Assembly: GCA_020850415.1 (NCBI GenBank)
Contig: JADZER010000040.1
Span: 1-64,000 of the forward strand
Length of the DNA: 64,000 nt
Source: Phycisphaerales bacterium
GTDB lineage: Bacteria; Planctomycetota; Phycisphaerae; Phycisphaerales; UBA1924
Direction: 5' to 3'
Below, piece by piece: positions 40,363 to 52,775 of this stretch (the stretch's first letter is position 1; each line of letters opens with the position of its first letter). Made by a program: the position numbers and the translations under genes. A model generated the notes under the pieces. It was not told the DNA's origin. It was given only the letters and a program-made list of their open reading frames with translations, and made no database searches.

Positions 40363-41679
40363 CTACGCGCTCTCGGGGACCCGCTCGATCCGTGCGCCCA
40401 GCGGGGCCAGACGCTGCTCCAGCCGCTCGTAGCCCCGGTCCAGGTGGTAGACGCGGTTGACGATCGTGGTGCCCTCCGCGGCGAGGCCCGCCAGGACAAG
40501 GCTCGCGCTGGCCCGCAGGTCGCTGGCCATGACCGGAGCCCCCGTCAGACGCTTGACCCCGCTCACCACCACCGTCGGCCCGGCGCGGAACAGGTGCGCC
40601 CCCATACGCCCCAGCTCCGCCACATGCAGGAACCGCTCGGGGAAGATCCGCTCGGTGATCACGCTGTTCCCGTCGGCCAGGGCCAGCAGGGCCATGAACT
40701 GGGCCTGCAGGTCGGTCGGAAACCCCGGGTGCGGCTGGGTGGTGATCTCGATCGGCCGCAGCACGCGGTCCACCGTCACGCGGCAGGTCGCGTGCAGCGG
40801 GTCGGCGCCCGGCGCGGTCTGCACATGGACCCCCGCGTGCGCCAGCCGATCAACAGCCGCAAGCAGCGTGTCGATCGGGCAGTTCTCGATCGTGACCGAC
40901 CCGTTGGTGATGGCGGCGGCACACATGAAGGTCCCGGCCTCGATCCGGTCGGGGATGACGGCGTGGTCGGCGCCGCCGAGCCGCTCGACGCCCTCGATGG
41001 TGATCCGGGGAGAGCCGGCCCCGAAGATCCGGGCGCCCATCTTGGTGAGGAGGTTCGCCAGGTCCACGACCTCCGGCTCGCACGCGGCGGACTCGATGAT
41101 GGTGGTGCCCTCGGCGAGCGTGGCGGCGCTCATGACATTGGCGGTGCCCAGGACCGTGGACCCGAAGGGCCCGCCGAGAAAGATGGTGTCTCCCCGGAGC
41201 CGGCCGCCGGGCGGGGTCTTGGCGAGGATGTCGCCCCCCCGAAGGGTGACCTCGGCGCCGAGGGCCTCCAGGCCTCGCAGGTGGAGATCGACCGGCCTGT
41301 CGCCGATGGCGCACCCCCCGGGCATGGAGATCTGGGCCTGCCCGCGCTTGGCGAGCATGGGCCCGAGGGTGCAGATGCTGGCCCGCATGGTGCGGACGAT
41401 CTCGTACCGGGCGTGGCTCTTGGCCGGGTCGGTCACGCGGAGGGTGAGGGGGTTCTCAACGCCGCCGCCCGGGGCCGGCTCGGACTGACGCCCGCAGCCC
41501 AGCTCGGCGAGCAGGCCGAGCATGTTGCGGATATCCGCCAGGTCGGGGACATCCCTGAGGGTGACGGGTTCGTCGGTGAGCAGCGCCGCCGCCAGCAGGG
41601 GCAGCGAGGCGTTCTTGGAACCGCTGACCCGGATCGACCCTTCCAGCCTCCGACCACCGTGGATGACGAAGCTATCCAT
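40363..41679 (-). CDS. murA: UDP-N-acetylglucosamine 1-carboxyvinyltransferase (MurA)
   Basis: MurA transfers enolpyruvate from PEP to UDP-GlcNAc, the first committed step of peptidoglycan synthesis. The 438-residue protein has the start GGRRLEGSIRVSGSKNA with the catalytic Lys in SGSKNA. The PEP-binding Cys123 sits in PGGCAIGDRPVDLH (fosfomycin-sensitive type). The segments GGSPRITIEGVERL-like and HPGFPTDLQAQFMALL are present. Length fits. The ATG at 41679 gives the family N-terminus; GGAG and a TACGAT hexamer (41702-41707) lie upstream. Presence of a Cys-type MurA supports a peptidoglycan cell wall. Confidence 0.96.
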   Translation of the reverse strand: MDSFVIHGGRRLEGSIRVSGSKNASLPLLAAALLTDEPVTLRDVPDLADIRNMLGLLAELGCGRQSEPAPGGGVENPLTLRVTDPAKSHARYEIVRTMRASICTLGPMLAKRGQAQISMPGGCAIGDRPVDLHLRGLEALGAEVTLRGGDILAKTPPGGRLRGDTIFLGGPFGSTVLGTANVMSAATLAEGTTIIESAACEPEVVDLANLLTKMGARIFGAGSPRITIEGVERLGGADHAVIPDRIEAGTFMCAAAITNGSVTIENCPIDTLLAAVDRLAHAGVHVQTAPGADPLHATCRVTVDRVLRPIEITTQPHPGFPTDLQAQFMALLALADGNSVITERIFPERFLHVAELGRMGAHLFRAGPTVVVSGVKRLTGAPVMASDLRASASLVLAGLAAEGTTIVNRVYHLDRGYERLEQRLAPLGARIERVPESA

Positions 41680-41875
41680 GCCGTCGCTCCTCTCCCGCCC
41701 GATCGTACCGGCGGCGCGTGCCTCCCACGGACGCACCGGCCGCACAGCCGTCACGATCGGCACAACCGGCCCCGCGCCCGCACTCTCACGGACCCGTGGG
41801 TGGCATTCCCCCGCCCTGGATTGGACCTTGCACCAGTCCAGGCGGCGGTGCCGCCGCAAGCGGGAGGGAGTACCC

Positions 41876-42805
41876 ATGCGAAGTTTCCACAACAGGGCGT
41901 TCGGGACCCTGGCAATCGCCGGGCTGGCGTTGAGCCTGCCGGCGGGGACCGCCAGCGCACAGTCGGAGGATGAGTTCTCCGAACTCGCCGGCACGATCAC
42001 CCTCAAGGGCACGGTTCGTGACTTCCTGGGGCGTGACCTCTCCGGCGGGCACGACGACTTCGAGTGGCAGCCCAAGGACACCCGCGGACGCGGCGCCTAC
42101 GGCCACTACATGGACATGGTCGCCGACGAGCTGGACGACGACGGCAAGCCGGTGTTCAAGTCCCAGGGCCGCAAGGTCACCAGCCAATGGACCGACTCGG
42201 GCGGCAACGAGATCTGCCCGCCCAAGTCCTACATCGCCTCGCTCGACGGCGACCGGTCGGGAAGCGCGGAGGCGTCCGGCCTCTCCGTCCACGACGCCGA
42301 GGGCTTCGCCAACTGGTTCCGCGATGTCCCCGGCGTCAATGTGAGCAAGGAGCTCGCGATCACACTCCACCGCGAGGCGGGAGCCAACAAGTATGTCTTC
42401 GACGACAAGAGCGACGACTACTTCGAGTCCCGCGGCGGGTTCTTCCCGATCAACGGCGAGCTCTACGGCGACTACAAGACCACCGGCAAGAACTTCCACT
42501 TCACCTACGAGCTCGCCACCGAGTTCACCTACGACGCCGAGGCCGAGCAGTCCTTCCGCTTCATCGGCGACGACGATGTGTGGGTGTTCATCGACGGCAA
42601 GCTCGTCATCGACCTGGGCGGCGTCCACGGGGCGATGGACCAGACCATCGACCTCAACCGCCTGAGCTGGCTGGAGGACGGCGAGACCTACAGCCTCCGC
42701 TTCTTCTTCGCCGAACGACACACCACCCAGTCGAACTTCCGCGTCGAGACCTCGCTCATGCTCCGGGATGTCAGCGTCCCCACCGTCTCGGCACTCTACG
42801 ACTGA
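41876..42805 (+). CDS. Fibro-slime domain secreted protein
   Basis: The 309-residue protein begins with a Sec signal (MRSFHNRAFGTLAIAGLALSLPAGTASA). The C-terminal 150 residues match the fibro-slime/PA14-like pattern: FHFTYELATEFTY, then FRFIGDDDVWVFIDGKLVIDLGGVHG, then LEDGETYSLRFFFAERHTTQSNFRVETSL (shown here as separate parts of one domain). The DDDVWVFIDG core is the most diagnostic. Such domains are known from slime-mould and bacterial extracellular matrix proteins. AGGGAG lies before the ATG at 41876. A strong terminator follows. Role likely in the extracellular matrix; binding partner unknown. Confidence 0.82.
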   Translation: MRSFHNRAFGTLAIAGLALSLPAGTASAQSEDEFSELAGTITLKGTVRDFLGRDLSGGHDDFEWQPKDTRGRGAYGHYMDMVADELDDDGKPVFKSQGRKVTSQWTDSGGNEICPPKSYIASLDGDRSGSAEASGLSVHDAEGFANWFRDVPGVNVSKELAITLHREAGANKYVFDDKSDDYFESRGGFFPINGELYGDYKTTGKNFHFTYELATEFTYDAEAEQSFRFIGDDDVWVFIDGKLVIDLGGVHGAMDQTIDLNRLSWLEDGETYSLRFFFAERHTTQSNFRVETSLMLRDVSVPTVSALYD

Positions 42806-43129
42806 GCCCCCCCACCGCTCCCACCACCCCCACCACCCTCCGACCCCACCCCACGCCCGTCCGCACCTGTGCGGCGGGCGCTTTTTGTTGGAGGGTCGGG
42901 CCAGATCGCGATCGCCAGAGAAGCGTGGGTCCGACGGGACAAATGGGTCCGATAACTCTCCGGGGTCCCCGGGAGGGTCCGCCCCAAGTGAGCGATCACT
43001 AGTTTTTTCGCAACCGGGCGGCCCCAACCCGGAACCATTCACAGACTGAGAGCGTTGAATACAGAGGAACACACCAGCCCGGCCTTGAGGACCACTCAGG
43101 CGGGCACAAGCACTGACGGGAGGTTGACC
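42806..43129. other. Intergenic region between fibro-slime and glycine-zipper genes
   Basis: These 324 nt hold the terminator at 42855-42886. A direct repeat GGGTCCGA lies at 42927-42934 and 42945-42952 (18 nt apart), and a TTTTTT run lies near 43002. The promoter of the next gene must lie here; GGGAGG precedes its ATG. No further gene was recognised. Confidence 0.4.
42855..42886 (+). terminator. Rho-independent terminator after the fibro-slime gene
   Basis: GCCCGTCCGCAC pairs with GTGCGGCGGGC around a CT loop, then GCTTTTTG follows. This is a classic hairpin plus T-run, 50 nt after the stop at 42805. Confidence 0.8.
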
Positions 43130-43420
43130 ATGAACGCCAAGCTCCACAACGCAACGAACGCCCGCCGGGCCACCTTGATGGCCCTGGCCGCGGGGTCGCT
43201 CGCCTTCGCCTCGCTCGCCGGCGGCTGCAACAACGCCGGAGAGGGCGCCGTGTCGGGCGCCACCCTCGGCGCCCTGGCCGGGATGGGCCTGGGCAGCCTG
43301 ACGGGCGACATGGGCAAGGGCGCCGCCGCGGGCGCGATCATCGGCGGCGTGGGCGGCGCGGTGCTGGGCGACCAGAACCGGCGGTCCGGCCGCCAGACCT
43401 CCTACGGCAACGAGTGGTAA
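43130..43420 (+). CDS. Glycine-zipper small lipoprotein-like protein
   Basis: The 96-residue product has a signal (ATLMALAAGSLAFASLAGGC) with a possible lipidation Cys. The mature part is a glycine zipper: GAVSGATLGALAGMGLGSLTG and GAAAGAIIGGVGGAVLG. It ends with DQNRRSGRQTSYGNEW. The pattern matches the Gly-zipper 2TM / Rickettsia 17-kDa surface antigen family of outer-membrane or periplasmic lipoproteins, which insert or stabilise the envelope. GGGAGG lies 8 nt upstream of the ATG. A bidirectional hairpin terminator follows at 43523. Confidence 0.75.
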   Translation: MNAKLHNATNARRATLMALAAGSLAFASLAGGCNNAGEGAVSGATLGALAGMGLGSLTGDMGKGAAAGAIIGGVGGAVLGDQNRRSGRQTSYGNEW

Positions 43421-43522
43421 GCAATCGCGCCGGGCGAGGGCGACCTCCCCGGCGTGCAACGGACAGACGGGATCGCCCCGTCCTCGAAGCTCCTCACTTC
43501 GGTTTCTTCGAATGCACGACAG

Positions 43523-43550
43523 CCCGCGGGCAACGACGCCCGCGGGTTGT
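43523..43550. terminator. Hairpin terminator between convergent genes
   Basis: CCCGCGGGC at 43523-43531 pairs with GCCCGCGGG at 43538-43546 over a 6-nt loop, followed by TTGTTGTTTG. It serves the glycine-zipper gene (plus) and possibly the M28 peptidase gene (minus), which ends at 43607. Confidence 0.75.
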
Positions 43551-43606
43551 TGTTTGAAGCCTGTCGGTCCGGGCGTCGGCGCGTCCCCGTGCGCCGAGCG
43601 CGTCGA

Positions 43607-45598
43607 TCAGCCGCCGGACGCCTTGAGCGTCCCCTTGCCGGTCATCTCCTGCCCGGCGCGGAGGAACTTGACGGTAACCTCGTCGCCGGGCTTGGCCCCG
43701 CCGAGCAGGGGCATCCAGTCCTCAACGCCGGTGATCGCCGTGCCATTCCACCCGGTCATGATGTCGCCGGGCTGCAGCCCGGCCTCCGCGGCGGTGGTGC
43801 CCGGGAAGACATTCTCGACCAGCACGCCCTTGCCGTCGGTCGTGTAGGCCGGCTGGACGCCGAAGCGGACATTGGACCGGCGCTCGGGCGGGCGGACCGA
43901 CGGGGGCTGCTCGGTCGGACGCCCCGAGCCGTCGTTCTCGACGAAGACGGGCCGCTCAGGCCGCGTCGCCAAGGCGAGCGCCATCTCCTGCACCATGGTG
44001 GAGACGCGCACCGCGCCGACGCGGTTGATGAGCATCGACACATCCTCGGGGGCGTGGTACTGCTCGTGGAAACCGCTGAAGAAGAACAGGCAGGGGACGC
44101 CCTTGCGGAAGAAACTGGCATGGTCGGAGCGCCCGAATACGCCCGGGGGGAGCGGCTGGATGTCGAACCCGGCCGAGCCGAGGAACGGCGCCATCCAGTC
44201 GGCGAGCCCCTCGGCGGTCTGGTCGCCGCCGATCATCAGGGCGTTGTTGGTCACACGCCCCACCATGTCCATGTTGAACATGAACGCGTGGTTCTCCATG
44301 GGCTCGATAGGGTGCTCGGCGTAGTAGCGGCTCCCGAGCAGGCCCGATTCCTCGGCGGAAAAGCCGAGGAACAGGATCGAGCGGGCGTCGGCGTCCTCGG
44401 GGAGCGCCCCGTACCTCTCGGTGAGCCGTGCGGCGGCGAGCAGCATCGCGCTGGTGCCCGAGGCGTTGTCGTCGGCCCCGGGGTGGATGGTGTCCCTCAC
44501 CTTCCCGCCGAACTGCCCGTACCCGGCGTGGTCGAAGTGGGCCCCGATCACGATGATCTCGTCGGCGAGCTCGCCCCTGCCCCTGAGCAGCCCGCCGACA
44601 TTGCGGGTCATGTCCGGCGTGCGGTCGACCCGCGTGGACAGACGCACGCTCGCGCCGGGCATCTCGACGATCGCCGGCGACTCGTCGACGAGCTGGCGCA
44701 GCTCCAGCAGCGAGCGGTGCTCGGGGTCCGCGCTGCTCAGCAGGAAGTCCGCCCGCTCCTGGCTGAGCATGATGACCGGGGCGTCAAACTCGCCCGCGGC
44801 GGTCTCGCGCACGGTCGCGAGCCGATCGGCGTCCTCGCCGGCAACCCCGGGGGGCGTAACGATGATCACAGCCTTGGCCCCGCGCCGCAGCGCCGCCGAG
44901 ACCTTGGCCTCCAGCGTGGCGTACAGCGACCAAGTGTCCCCCTCGGACCACCGGCTCGTCCCGTCCTCCTTGAGCGGCTCGTACCGCAGGGCGACGGCGA
45001 TCTTGCCCTCAAGGTCCGTCCCCGGCGGGTAGCCGAGGTAGCCGCCGGCGCCGGCGGCGATCGAGTAGCCGACGAAGACCAGCTCGCCCTCCACCTCGCC
45101 GCTGCCCGAGCAGCCGAGGACCGCGTAGTCCAGATCGGGGATGAGCGTGGCCCAGTCACCGTCGCCGAGGCGCATGCCCGCCTCGGAGCCCAGAACCTTC
45201 ACCGGGCGCGAGCCCCGCCGGGAGCTGACCTCGCTGGGCGCAAACGGCTGCGAGAACGAGGCGTTGGGCGTGACAACCTCGGCCCCGTCGACCTCGGCGA
45301 CCGTGGAGAACGCGGGGGTGAGGCCGAGCTTCTCAAGGTGCCAGGCGACATAGTCCGCGGCCCGCTCGTTGCCGATCGTGGTCGCCCCGCGCCCCTCGAA
45401 GAAGGGATTCGAGAGGGTCACGACATGCATGTCGTACAGCGCGACATCCGGGCCGAGCCTCTCGAGCAGGGCCGCGATCGGGGCCTCGCCCAGCTCGGCG
45501 AGGGCGTCGGTCGCCTGATCGGCCACGGGGGCCTGGGCGAAGGCCCCGGCCGCGAGCAGCGCTGTGAGCACGGAGACAGTACGGCGTGTGGTCGTCAT
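43607..45598 (-). CDS. Exported M28 family zinc aminopeptidase with PA and PDZ domains
   Basis: The 663-residue protein has a signal peptide ([17 protein letters not shown]), a PA-like insert near residues 100-250 ([25 protein letters not shown]) and an M28 catalytic domain. Zinc ligands are visible: H in [11 protein letters not shown] in [14 protein letters not shown], the E pair in [18 protein letters not shown] in NMDMVGR, and H in [12 protein letters not shown]-terminal PDZ domain (about residues 575-660) begins [18 protein letters not shown]. It probably cleaves peptides in the periplasm. TAGACT lies on the same strand upstream (45654-45659). Divergent from gcvP. Confidence 0.88.
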   Translation of the reverse strand: MTTTRRTVSVLTALLAAGAFAQAPVADQATDALAELGEAPIAALLERLGPDVALYDMHVVTLSNPFFEGRGATTIGNERAADYVAWHLEKLGLTPAFSTVAEVDGAEVVTPNASFSQPFAPSEVSSRRGSRPVKVLGSEAGMRLGDGDWATLIPDLDYAVLGCSGSGEVEGELVFVGYSIAAGAGGYLGYPPGTDLEGKIAVALRYEPLKEDGTSRWSEGDTWSLYATLEAKVSAALRRGAKAVIIVTPPGVAGEDADRLATVRETAAGEFDAPVIMLSQERADFLLSSADPEHRSLLELRQLVDESPAIVEMPGASVRLSTRVDRTPDMTRNVGGLLRGRGELADEIIVIGAHFDHAGYGQFGGKVRDTIHPGADDNASGTSAMLLAAARLTERYGALPEDADARSILFLGFSAEESGLLGSRYYAEHPIEPMENHAFMFNMDMVGRVTNNALMIGGDQTAEGLADWMAPFLGSAGFDIQPLPPGVFGRSDHASFFRKGVPCLFFFSGFHEQYHAPEDVSMLINRVGAVRVSTMVQEMALALATRPERPVFVENDGSGRPTEQPPSVRPPERRSNVRFGVQPAYTTDGKGVLVENVFPGTTAAEAGLQPGDIMTGWNGTAITGVEDWMPLLGGAKPGDEVTVKFLRAGQEMTGKGTLKASGG

Positions 45599-45653
45599 CG
45601 GCGGCCTTTCGGCTTTGAGGGGTGGCGGCGGGCGCGGGGGCCCGCCTCCGGCC

Positions 45654-45747
45654 AGTCTAGGGGAGCATCCGTCTCGCGGGTACCCCCGATACCCCCGTAA
45701 AGGGCGGATGGTTGCGGGATTGGACTCGTGCGCCCCTCCCCTAGAAT
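45654..45747. promoter_or_regulatory. Divergent -10 elements for the M28 gene and gcvP
   Basis: TAGACT on the minus strand (45654-45659) and TAGAAT on the plus strand (45742-45747) point away from each other, with 56 nt and 44 nt to their respective start codons. They follow the same TASNNT pattern. Confidence 0.45.
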
Positions 45748-45791
45748 CCCCTCTCGGGCGCCGTGACGGGCCCCGAGCCGGGAGCCCCCGC

Positions 45792-48749
<2,958 letters not shown>

Positions 48750-48758
48750 CCGGCCCCG

Positions 48759-50453
48759 TCAGCAGTCCGCGGCCCAGGCGTTCAGGAACGCCAGGACATC
48801 GAGCGTGTTCACCGCGCCGTCGCCGTTGATGTCCGCCGACGGGTCGCCCGCCGCCCAGGCGTTCAGGAACGCCAGGACATCGAGCGTGTTGACCGCGCCG
48901 TTGCCGTCGAAGTCGCCGGGGCAGCCCGAGGCGGCGATCGCGTCGCCGATCAGCTTCGCGAGGAACGCCGCCCCCGGCCCCGAGGTGAGGTGCAGGCCGT
49001 CGGTGGTGAACACACCGTCGGCGCCCCCGTCGTCGGCCGACGAGAGGTTGTAGGTGACCCCGCCATAGGTGATCGTCGACCAGCCGTTGGCGTCGAGCCA
49101 GTCGCGGGCCGCCTGCTGGGTCCCGGGGCCGCCGAAATCGTCGGTGGCGAAGAAGACGCCGTCGGTGGCCTGGTAGAGGGAGAAGAACGCGCAGTCCGTC
49201 TCCGCCGCGGCGAGGGCGCCGAAGGCCTCGTCGAGCCGCTCGACCGCCGCGCGGCTGCTCAGCAGGTCCCGCCCGGGGATCTGGTGCATGTACGACCCGA
49301 TGAGCAGGAACCGGGGCTCCGGCGCGCCGATCTGGGCGAACAGCGTGCGGTACCGCTCCCGGATGCGCTGGACCCAGCCCGTCAGCTCCTCCACCGTGCG
49401 CGACTCGGTCGCGATGTGCAGGATGACCACCGGCCGCTGCGCCCGGTCGAGGGTCGTCACATCGAGCCAATGACCCAGCTGCTCGTCGGTGTAGAACTTG
49501 TCCCCCTGGGACTGCCGGTCCAACGCGTGCCCGGCGAACGACCAGGAATCCTCCGTCAGCGCCGTGTGGTAATACCCCGGCTCACGCACGCCCGACGCGT
49601 CCACACGGTAGAACGACGCCCCAGCGAAGCACCAGTAGTCCCCGCTCCCGACCAGAGGGGTCGCCGGGTCCTGGCGCACCACCAGGCGCGGGCCGACCTC
49701 CAGCGAGCCGGCGAGCTCGATATCGAACGGCGCCGCGTTGATCTGCGAGGGGACCGCCGGCGACGGCGGGTCAGCGTCTGGGTTCTGGCCCAGCCGCCAC
49801 ATCGGCCGGGACTCGTCGCGGAGGTGCGCCACGCCCCGCACCGTCACCCCGTCGTCGGTGAGCACCACCCGCTCCACGAGGTCCGACGGGTCCGCCGGCG
49901 CGTAGTACATCACCCGGCAGCGCACCCGCTGGCCCGGGACGCTGAACGGCCCGGAGTCCGTCGCCCCGAACGCCGAGTTGCGGATCCCCAGCCCCTGGAT
50001 CCGGTCGAGCTGCCCGCCGCTCGTCGGCAGAAGCAGCCCGGGGTCGCCGAACACCCGGGTCATATCGTCGACCGGAAGGGCGAAGCGGGCGGGCTCCCCC
50101 TCGTTGGTCTCCACCACCCAGCCGGTGTGGTAGTCCACCTGCTCGAGCGAGCCGGGGCCGCCCGTGTAGTCATCCAGCCGGCCGATGCCGACCCCGACCA
50201 CATGCGCCATCGACACCGCCGAGACGCTGGAGAACGGCCAGGTCGCCAGCGCCCCGTACGGGAGGCGGTCCACCCGGCCCATGCGCCCCCAGCTGTCACC
50301 GAGCCAGATCCCCCGCGCATCGCCCTCGACGAGAAACCGGACCCGGTGCAGCCCACGCGACAGCACCGGCTCGTCGCCGGCCGCCGCGCCCGTGGGAGGG
50401 AGAAGAAACGCCGCCGTCGCGAGGACGGCGGCGTGGAGTGAATATCGGACCAT
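48759..50453 (-). CDS. Exported SGNH hydrolase-like protein with GC-type dockerin pair
   Basis: The 564-residue protein has a signal peptide (AVLATAAFLLPPTGAAAG). IWLGDSWGR puts a GDS motif with Ser54 near the N-terminus, and DGLHLT near residue 485 gives the D-x-x-H pair (D485, H488) that ends SGNH/GDSL hydrolases. In between are VVILHIATESRT and FLLIGSYMHQIPGRD. The middle has a long beta-rich segment. The C-terminus holds two 24-residue repeats, DFDGNGAVNTLDVLAFLNAW and DINGDGAVNTLDVLAFLNAW, both type-I-dockerin-like calcium loops, flanked by CPGD and ADC (GC-type dockerin). These domains are planctomycete hallmarks. Probably an esterase or carbohydrate hydrolase. It is followed by a second dockerin gene at 25 nt. 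Confidence 0.82.
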   Translation of the reverse strand: MVRYSLHAAVLATAAFLLPPTGAAAGDEPVLSRGLHRVRFLVEGDARGIWLGDSWGRMGRVDRLPYGALATWPFSSVSAVSMAHVVGVGIGRLDDYTGGPGSLEQVDYHTGWVVETNEGEPARFALPVDDMTRVFGDPGLLLPTSGGQLDRIQGLGIRNSAFGATDSGPFSVPGQRVRCRVMYYAPADPSDLVERVVLTDDGVTVRGVAHLRDESRPMWRLGQNPDADPPSPAVPSQINAAPFDIELAGSLEVGPRLVVRQDPATPLVGSGDYWCFAGASFYRVDASGVREPGYYHTALTEDSWSFAGHALDRQSQGDKFYTDEQLGHWLDVTTLDRAQRPVVILHIATESRTVEELTGWVQRIRERYRTLFAQIGAPEPRFLLIGSYMHQIPGRDLLSSRAAVERLDEAFGALAAAETDCAFFSLYQATDGVFFATDDFGGPGTQQAARDWLDANGWSTITYGGVTYNLSSADDGGADGVFTTDGLHLTSGPGAAFLAKLIGDAIAASGCPGDFDGNGAVNTLDVLAFLNAWAAGDPSADINGDGAVNTLDVLAFLNAWAADC

Positions 50454-50478
50454 TCTCGGGCCTCTCGTCCGGCCCTGC

Positions 50479-51933
50479 TTACGGGCAGGGACCGTTCCAG
50501 GCGTTAAGGAACGCCAGCACATCCAGCGTGTTCCAGGAGCCGTCCTTATTGATATCGGCCCGCGGGTCCTGGAGGTTCCATGCGTTCAGGAAACTCAGCA
50601 CATCCAGGGTGTTGATCGCCTCGTCGGCGTTGAAATCGCCCGTGCACGGGAAGTAGATCTTGTGGACATACTGGTGCGGGCGGTTGGCCTGGCCCGACAG
50701 GTACAGCGGCCAGAAGTACGACCCGGTCGCGCCCTGGGCCTGGCCCATGCCCAGATAGTCGCCGATGAAGCCGTCGTTGTGGCCGTCGTACTGGCTGCTC
50801 CAGGTCGTCGGGGTCAGCCGGTGCTCGTTCCAGGTCGCGCCGCCGTCCTCGGAGTAGGTGAAGAAGGTGTCGATCAGCGCGGGGTTCTGGCTGTCGTTGC
50901 GGTGCCCGTTGCGCGTGTCGTAGAAGACGATGCCGATGCGACCGGTCTGATCGACCTCCATCCACGGGAAGAACGAGTCGGCCTGCGGGTCGCCCTGCCC
51001 GCCGTTGATCCTCGTCGGGGCCGACCAGCTCGTGCCCCCGTTGGTGCTCTTGGTGAAGTACAGGTCCACATCGCGGTTGCCGCCGACGACCTGCGTCGTG
51101 TCGAAGTAGCAGCAGTACAGCGTGCCGTCGTTGGGATCGACGGCGAAGGTGTTCAGCGGCGGGACGCGGAAGTTGCCCGGGAACCGCGTCCCGTCAACGC
51201 CCCAGACATCCAGCCGGTTGGCGATCAGTGTCGGGCCCGTCACGGTCTGCCCGCCGTTGGTGCTCTTCCACAGCAGGATCTGCGGCGAGCCGTACACCCA
51301 GGTCTCGATGTACACCGTGCCGTCCGGCCCCACCCGCGGGAGGAAACCCAGACCGCTCCCCATGCTCACCGGGCCCTGCCAGGTGGCGCCCCGGTCGGCC
51401 GAGCGGCTGAGACCCTGGTTGTACGCGATGTACAAACGAGAGTTGTTGTTGTTGAACGGGTCGATGCCGACCGCCATCCAGCCCTTGTCAACGCTGCCGT
51501 TGATGCGGGCCATGACCGCGGGCTGGAAGAAGGTGTCGTTGGGCTCCTTGCGAGCCACATAGATCCCGCCGTTGCCGCCGAACGCCATCGCCCCCGCGTA
51601 CAGCGTCCCGTCGCGGTGGTCGTGGGCCATCATGGGATCGCCCTCGACGCTGGTGCGGTACGCGGCCGGCGGGCGGATCTCCTGATCCGTCCAGGTCAGA
51701 CCGCCGTCGAAGCTGCGGGTGAACACCGACCGGATCTGCGTCCGGTAGTCGTTCCAGCCGCCGACGATGTGGCCGGGCTTGGCGTCCGCGACCGACATCG
51801 AGGTCTCGTTGACCGCCGCCGCCGTCGTGTTGTTCGGGTCCACGATGATCTGCGGCCCGATGACGGGCTGGGCGAACGCCGCCCCCGCCCCCGCCACCAC
51901 CGCGAGCACGCTGCACTGATTCATCTTGCGCAT
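50479..51933 (-). CDS. Sialidase-fold (BNR/Asp-box) secreted protein with GC-type dockerin
   Basis: The 484-residue protein has a signal peptide (MNQCSVLAVVAGAGAAFAQ). At least five Asp-box motifs S-x-D-x-G-x-T-W are seen: SFDGGLTW, SADRGATW, STNGGQTV, STNGGTSW and SEDGGATW, which mark a BNR/sialidase six-bladed propeller. No complete set of sialidase catalytic Arg residues was identified, so enzymatic activity is uncertain. The C-terminus has DFNADEAINTLDVLSFLNAW and DINKDGSWNTLDVLAFLNAW, a GC-type dockerin like that of the neighbouring gene, closed by CTGD and GPCP. It lies 25 nt upstream of the SGNH dockerin gene on the same strand, so the two are probably co-expressed. Confidence 0.82.
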   Translation of the reverse strand: MRKMNQCSVLAVVAGAGAAFAQPVIGPQIIVDPNNTTAAAVNETSMSVADAKPGHIVGGWNDYRTQIRSVFTRSFDGGLTWTDQEIRPPAAYRTSVEGDPMMAHDHRDGTLYAGAMAFGGNGGIYVARKEPNDTFFQPAVMARINGSVDKGWMAVGIDPFNNNNSRLYIAYNQGLSRSADRGATWQGPVSMGSGLGFLPRVGPDGTVYIETWVYGSPQILLWKSTNGGQTVTGPTLIANRLDVWGVDGTRFPGNFRVPPLNTFAVDPNDGTLYCCYFDTTQVVGGNRDVDLYFTKSTNGGTSWSAPTRINGGQGDPQADSFFPWMEVDQTGRIGIVFYDTRNGHRNDSQNPALIDTFFTYSEDGGATWNEHRLTPTTWSSQYDGHNDGFIGDYLGMGQAQGATGSYFWPLYLSGQANRPHQYVHKIYFPCTGDFNADEAINTLDVLSFLNAWNLQDPRADINKDGSWNTLDVLAFLNAWNGPCP

Positions 51934-51975
51934 TGTTCAAACCTCCGATGAGCCGCGGAGCACGCGGCGGTGGTG

Positions 51976-52656
51976 TCAGTTGTTGAGCATCCCGCGAAGG
52001 GCCGCCGGCACCGAGCCGCCGAACCGGTCAGCCAGCTCGACCTCGCGCCGGGCCGCGTCCTTGTCGCCCAGGTAGTACCTCGCGACGGCCAGACGGGCGT
52101 GCGCCTCGCCGTGCCCGGGGTCCAGCGTCAGCAACGCCTCCAACTCGCGGGCCCAGCCCTCAAGGTCGCCCGTCGCGTTGGTGGTCTCCGCGAACGCGAG
52201 CCGGTACTCGGTGTTCTGGGGAGCCAGAGCCACCGCCGTGCGGTACGCCGCCAGCGCCGTGTCGTCCTTCTTCTTGCCCAGCAGGGCCCGGCCGATCCCC
52301 GCGTACGCCGCCGCGTTGGTGTCGTCGGACAGCAACGCCGTGCGGTACTCGCCGATCGCGCCGGTGAAGTCGTTCTCGGTCAGCAGCGCGTCGCCCCGCG
52401 ACATCGCCTGGGCGGCATCGCCCACCCGCAGCCCCCGGGCGCCCGCACGGTCCACGACGATCAGCCCCTCGGACACCGCCAAGCCCCGGAACGCCTCCTC
52501 GAATCGGATCTTCCGGTAGTCGTCGGTGCTCCGGGCCACCGGGCCCGCGGCCCCGTCGGCGGTCTCCACATGGGCGGCCTGGCCGGCACAACCGGCAAAC
52601 CACGCCAACCCGGCCGCCGCGAGGACGGTCGACAACACAACCCTGTTCTTCTTCAT
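51976..52656 (-). CDS. TPR lipoprotein
   Basis: The 226-residue protein starts with a lipoprotein signal (VVLSTVLAAAGLAWFAGC, Cys lipidated after AG). The mature part has about three TPR repeats: GDALLTENDFTGAIGEYRTALLSDD, AAAYAGIGRALLGKKKDDTALAAYRT and LAFAETTNATGDLEGWARELEALLTLDPG (each with the W/L-G-Y-A-F-P spacing). TPR lipoproteins serve as assembly scaffolds. AGAGGG precedes the ATG at 52656, and TAGGCT lies upstream on the same strand. It is upstream of the dockerin gene pair on the same strand and might belong to the same export or assembly unit. Confidence 0.78.
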   Translation of the reverse strand: MKKNRVVLSTVLAAAGLAWFAGCAGQAAHVETADGAAGPVARSTDDYRKIRFEEAFRGLAVSEGLIVVDRAGARGLRVGDAAQAMSRGDALLTENDFTGAIGEYRTALLSDDTNAAAYAGIGRALLGKKKDDTALAAYRTAVALAPQNTEYRLAFAETTNATGDLEGWARELEALLTLDPGHGEAHARLAVARYYLGDKDAARREVELADRFGGSVPAALRGMLNN

Positions 52657-52693
52657 GGTTCCCTCTCCTGTGTGGTGGGAAGGTCTTTCACAG

Positions 52694-52699
52694 AGCCTA
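52694..52699 (-). promoter_or_regulatory. TAGGCT -10-like element of the TPR gene
   Basis: TAGGCT on the minus strand, 37 nt upstream of the ATG at 52656, leaving a short leader with a ribosome binding site. Confidence 0.35.
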
Positions 52700-52775
52700 T
52701 CGGATCCGGACTCGACGCTGCAAGCCAAATCTCAGGCCACAACCGAGGATTCACGACCGCCCCCGGCGCGCACGA

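Noticed and set aside
45599-45791. Glycine riboswitch upstream of gcvP
   Set aside because: The 193-nt divergent region lacks the tandem aptamer consensus; only a -10-like hexamer is visible.
50479-51933. Calling the Asp-box protein a sialidase enzyme
   Set aside because: The Asp boxes show the propeller fold, but I could not identify the catalytic Arg triad and Tyr/Glu pair.
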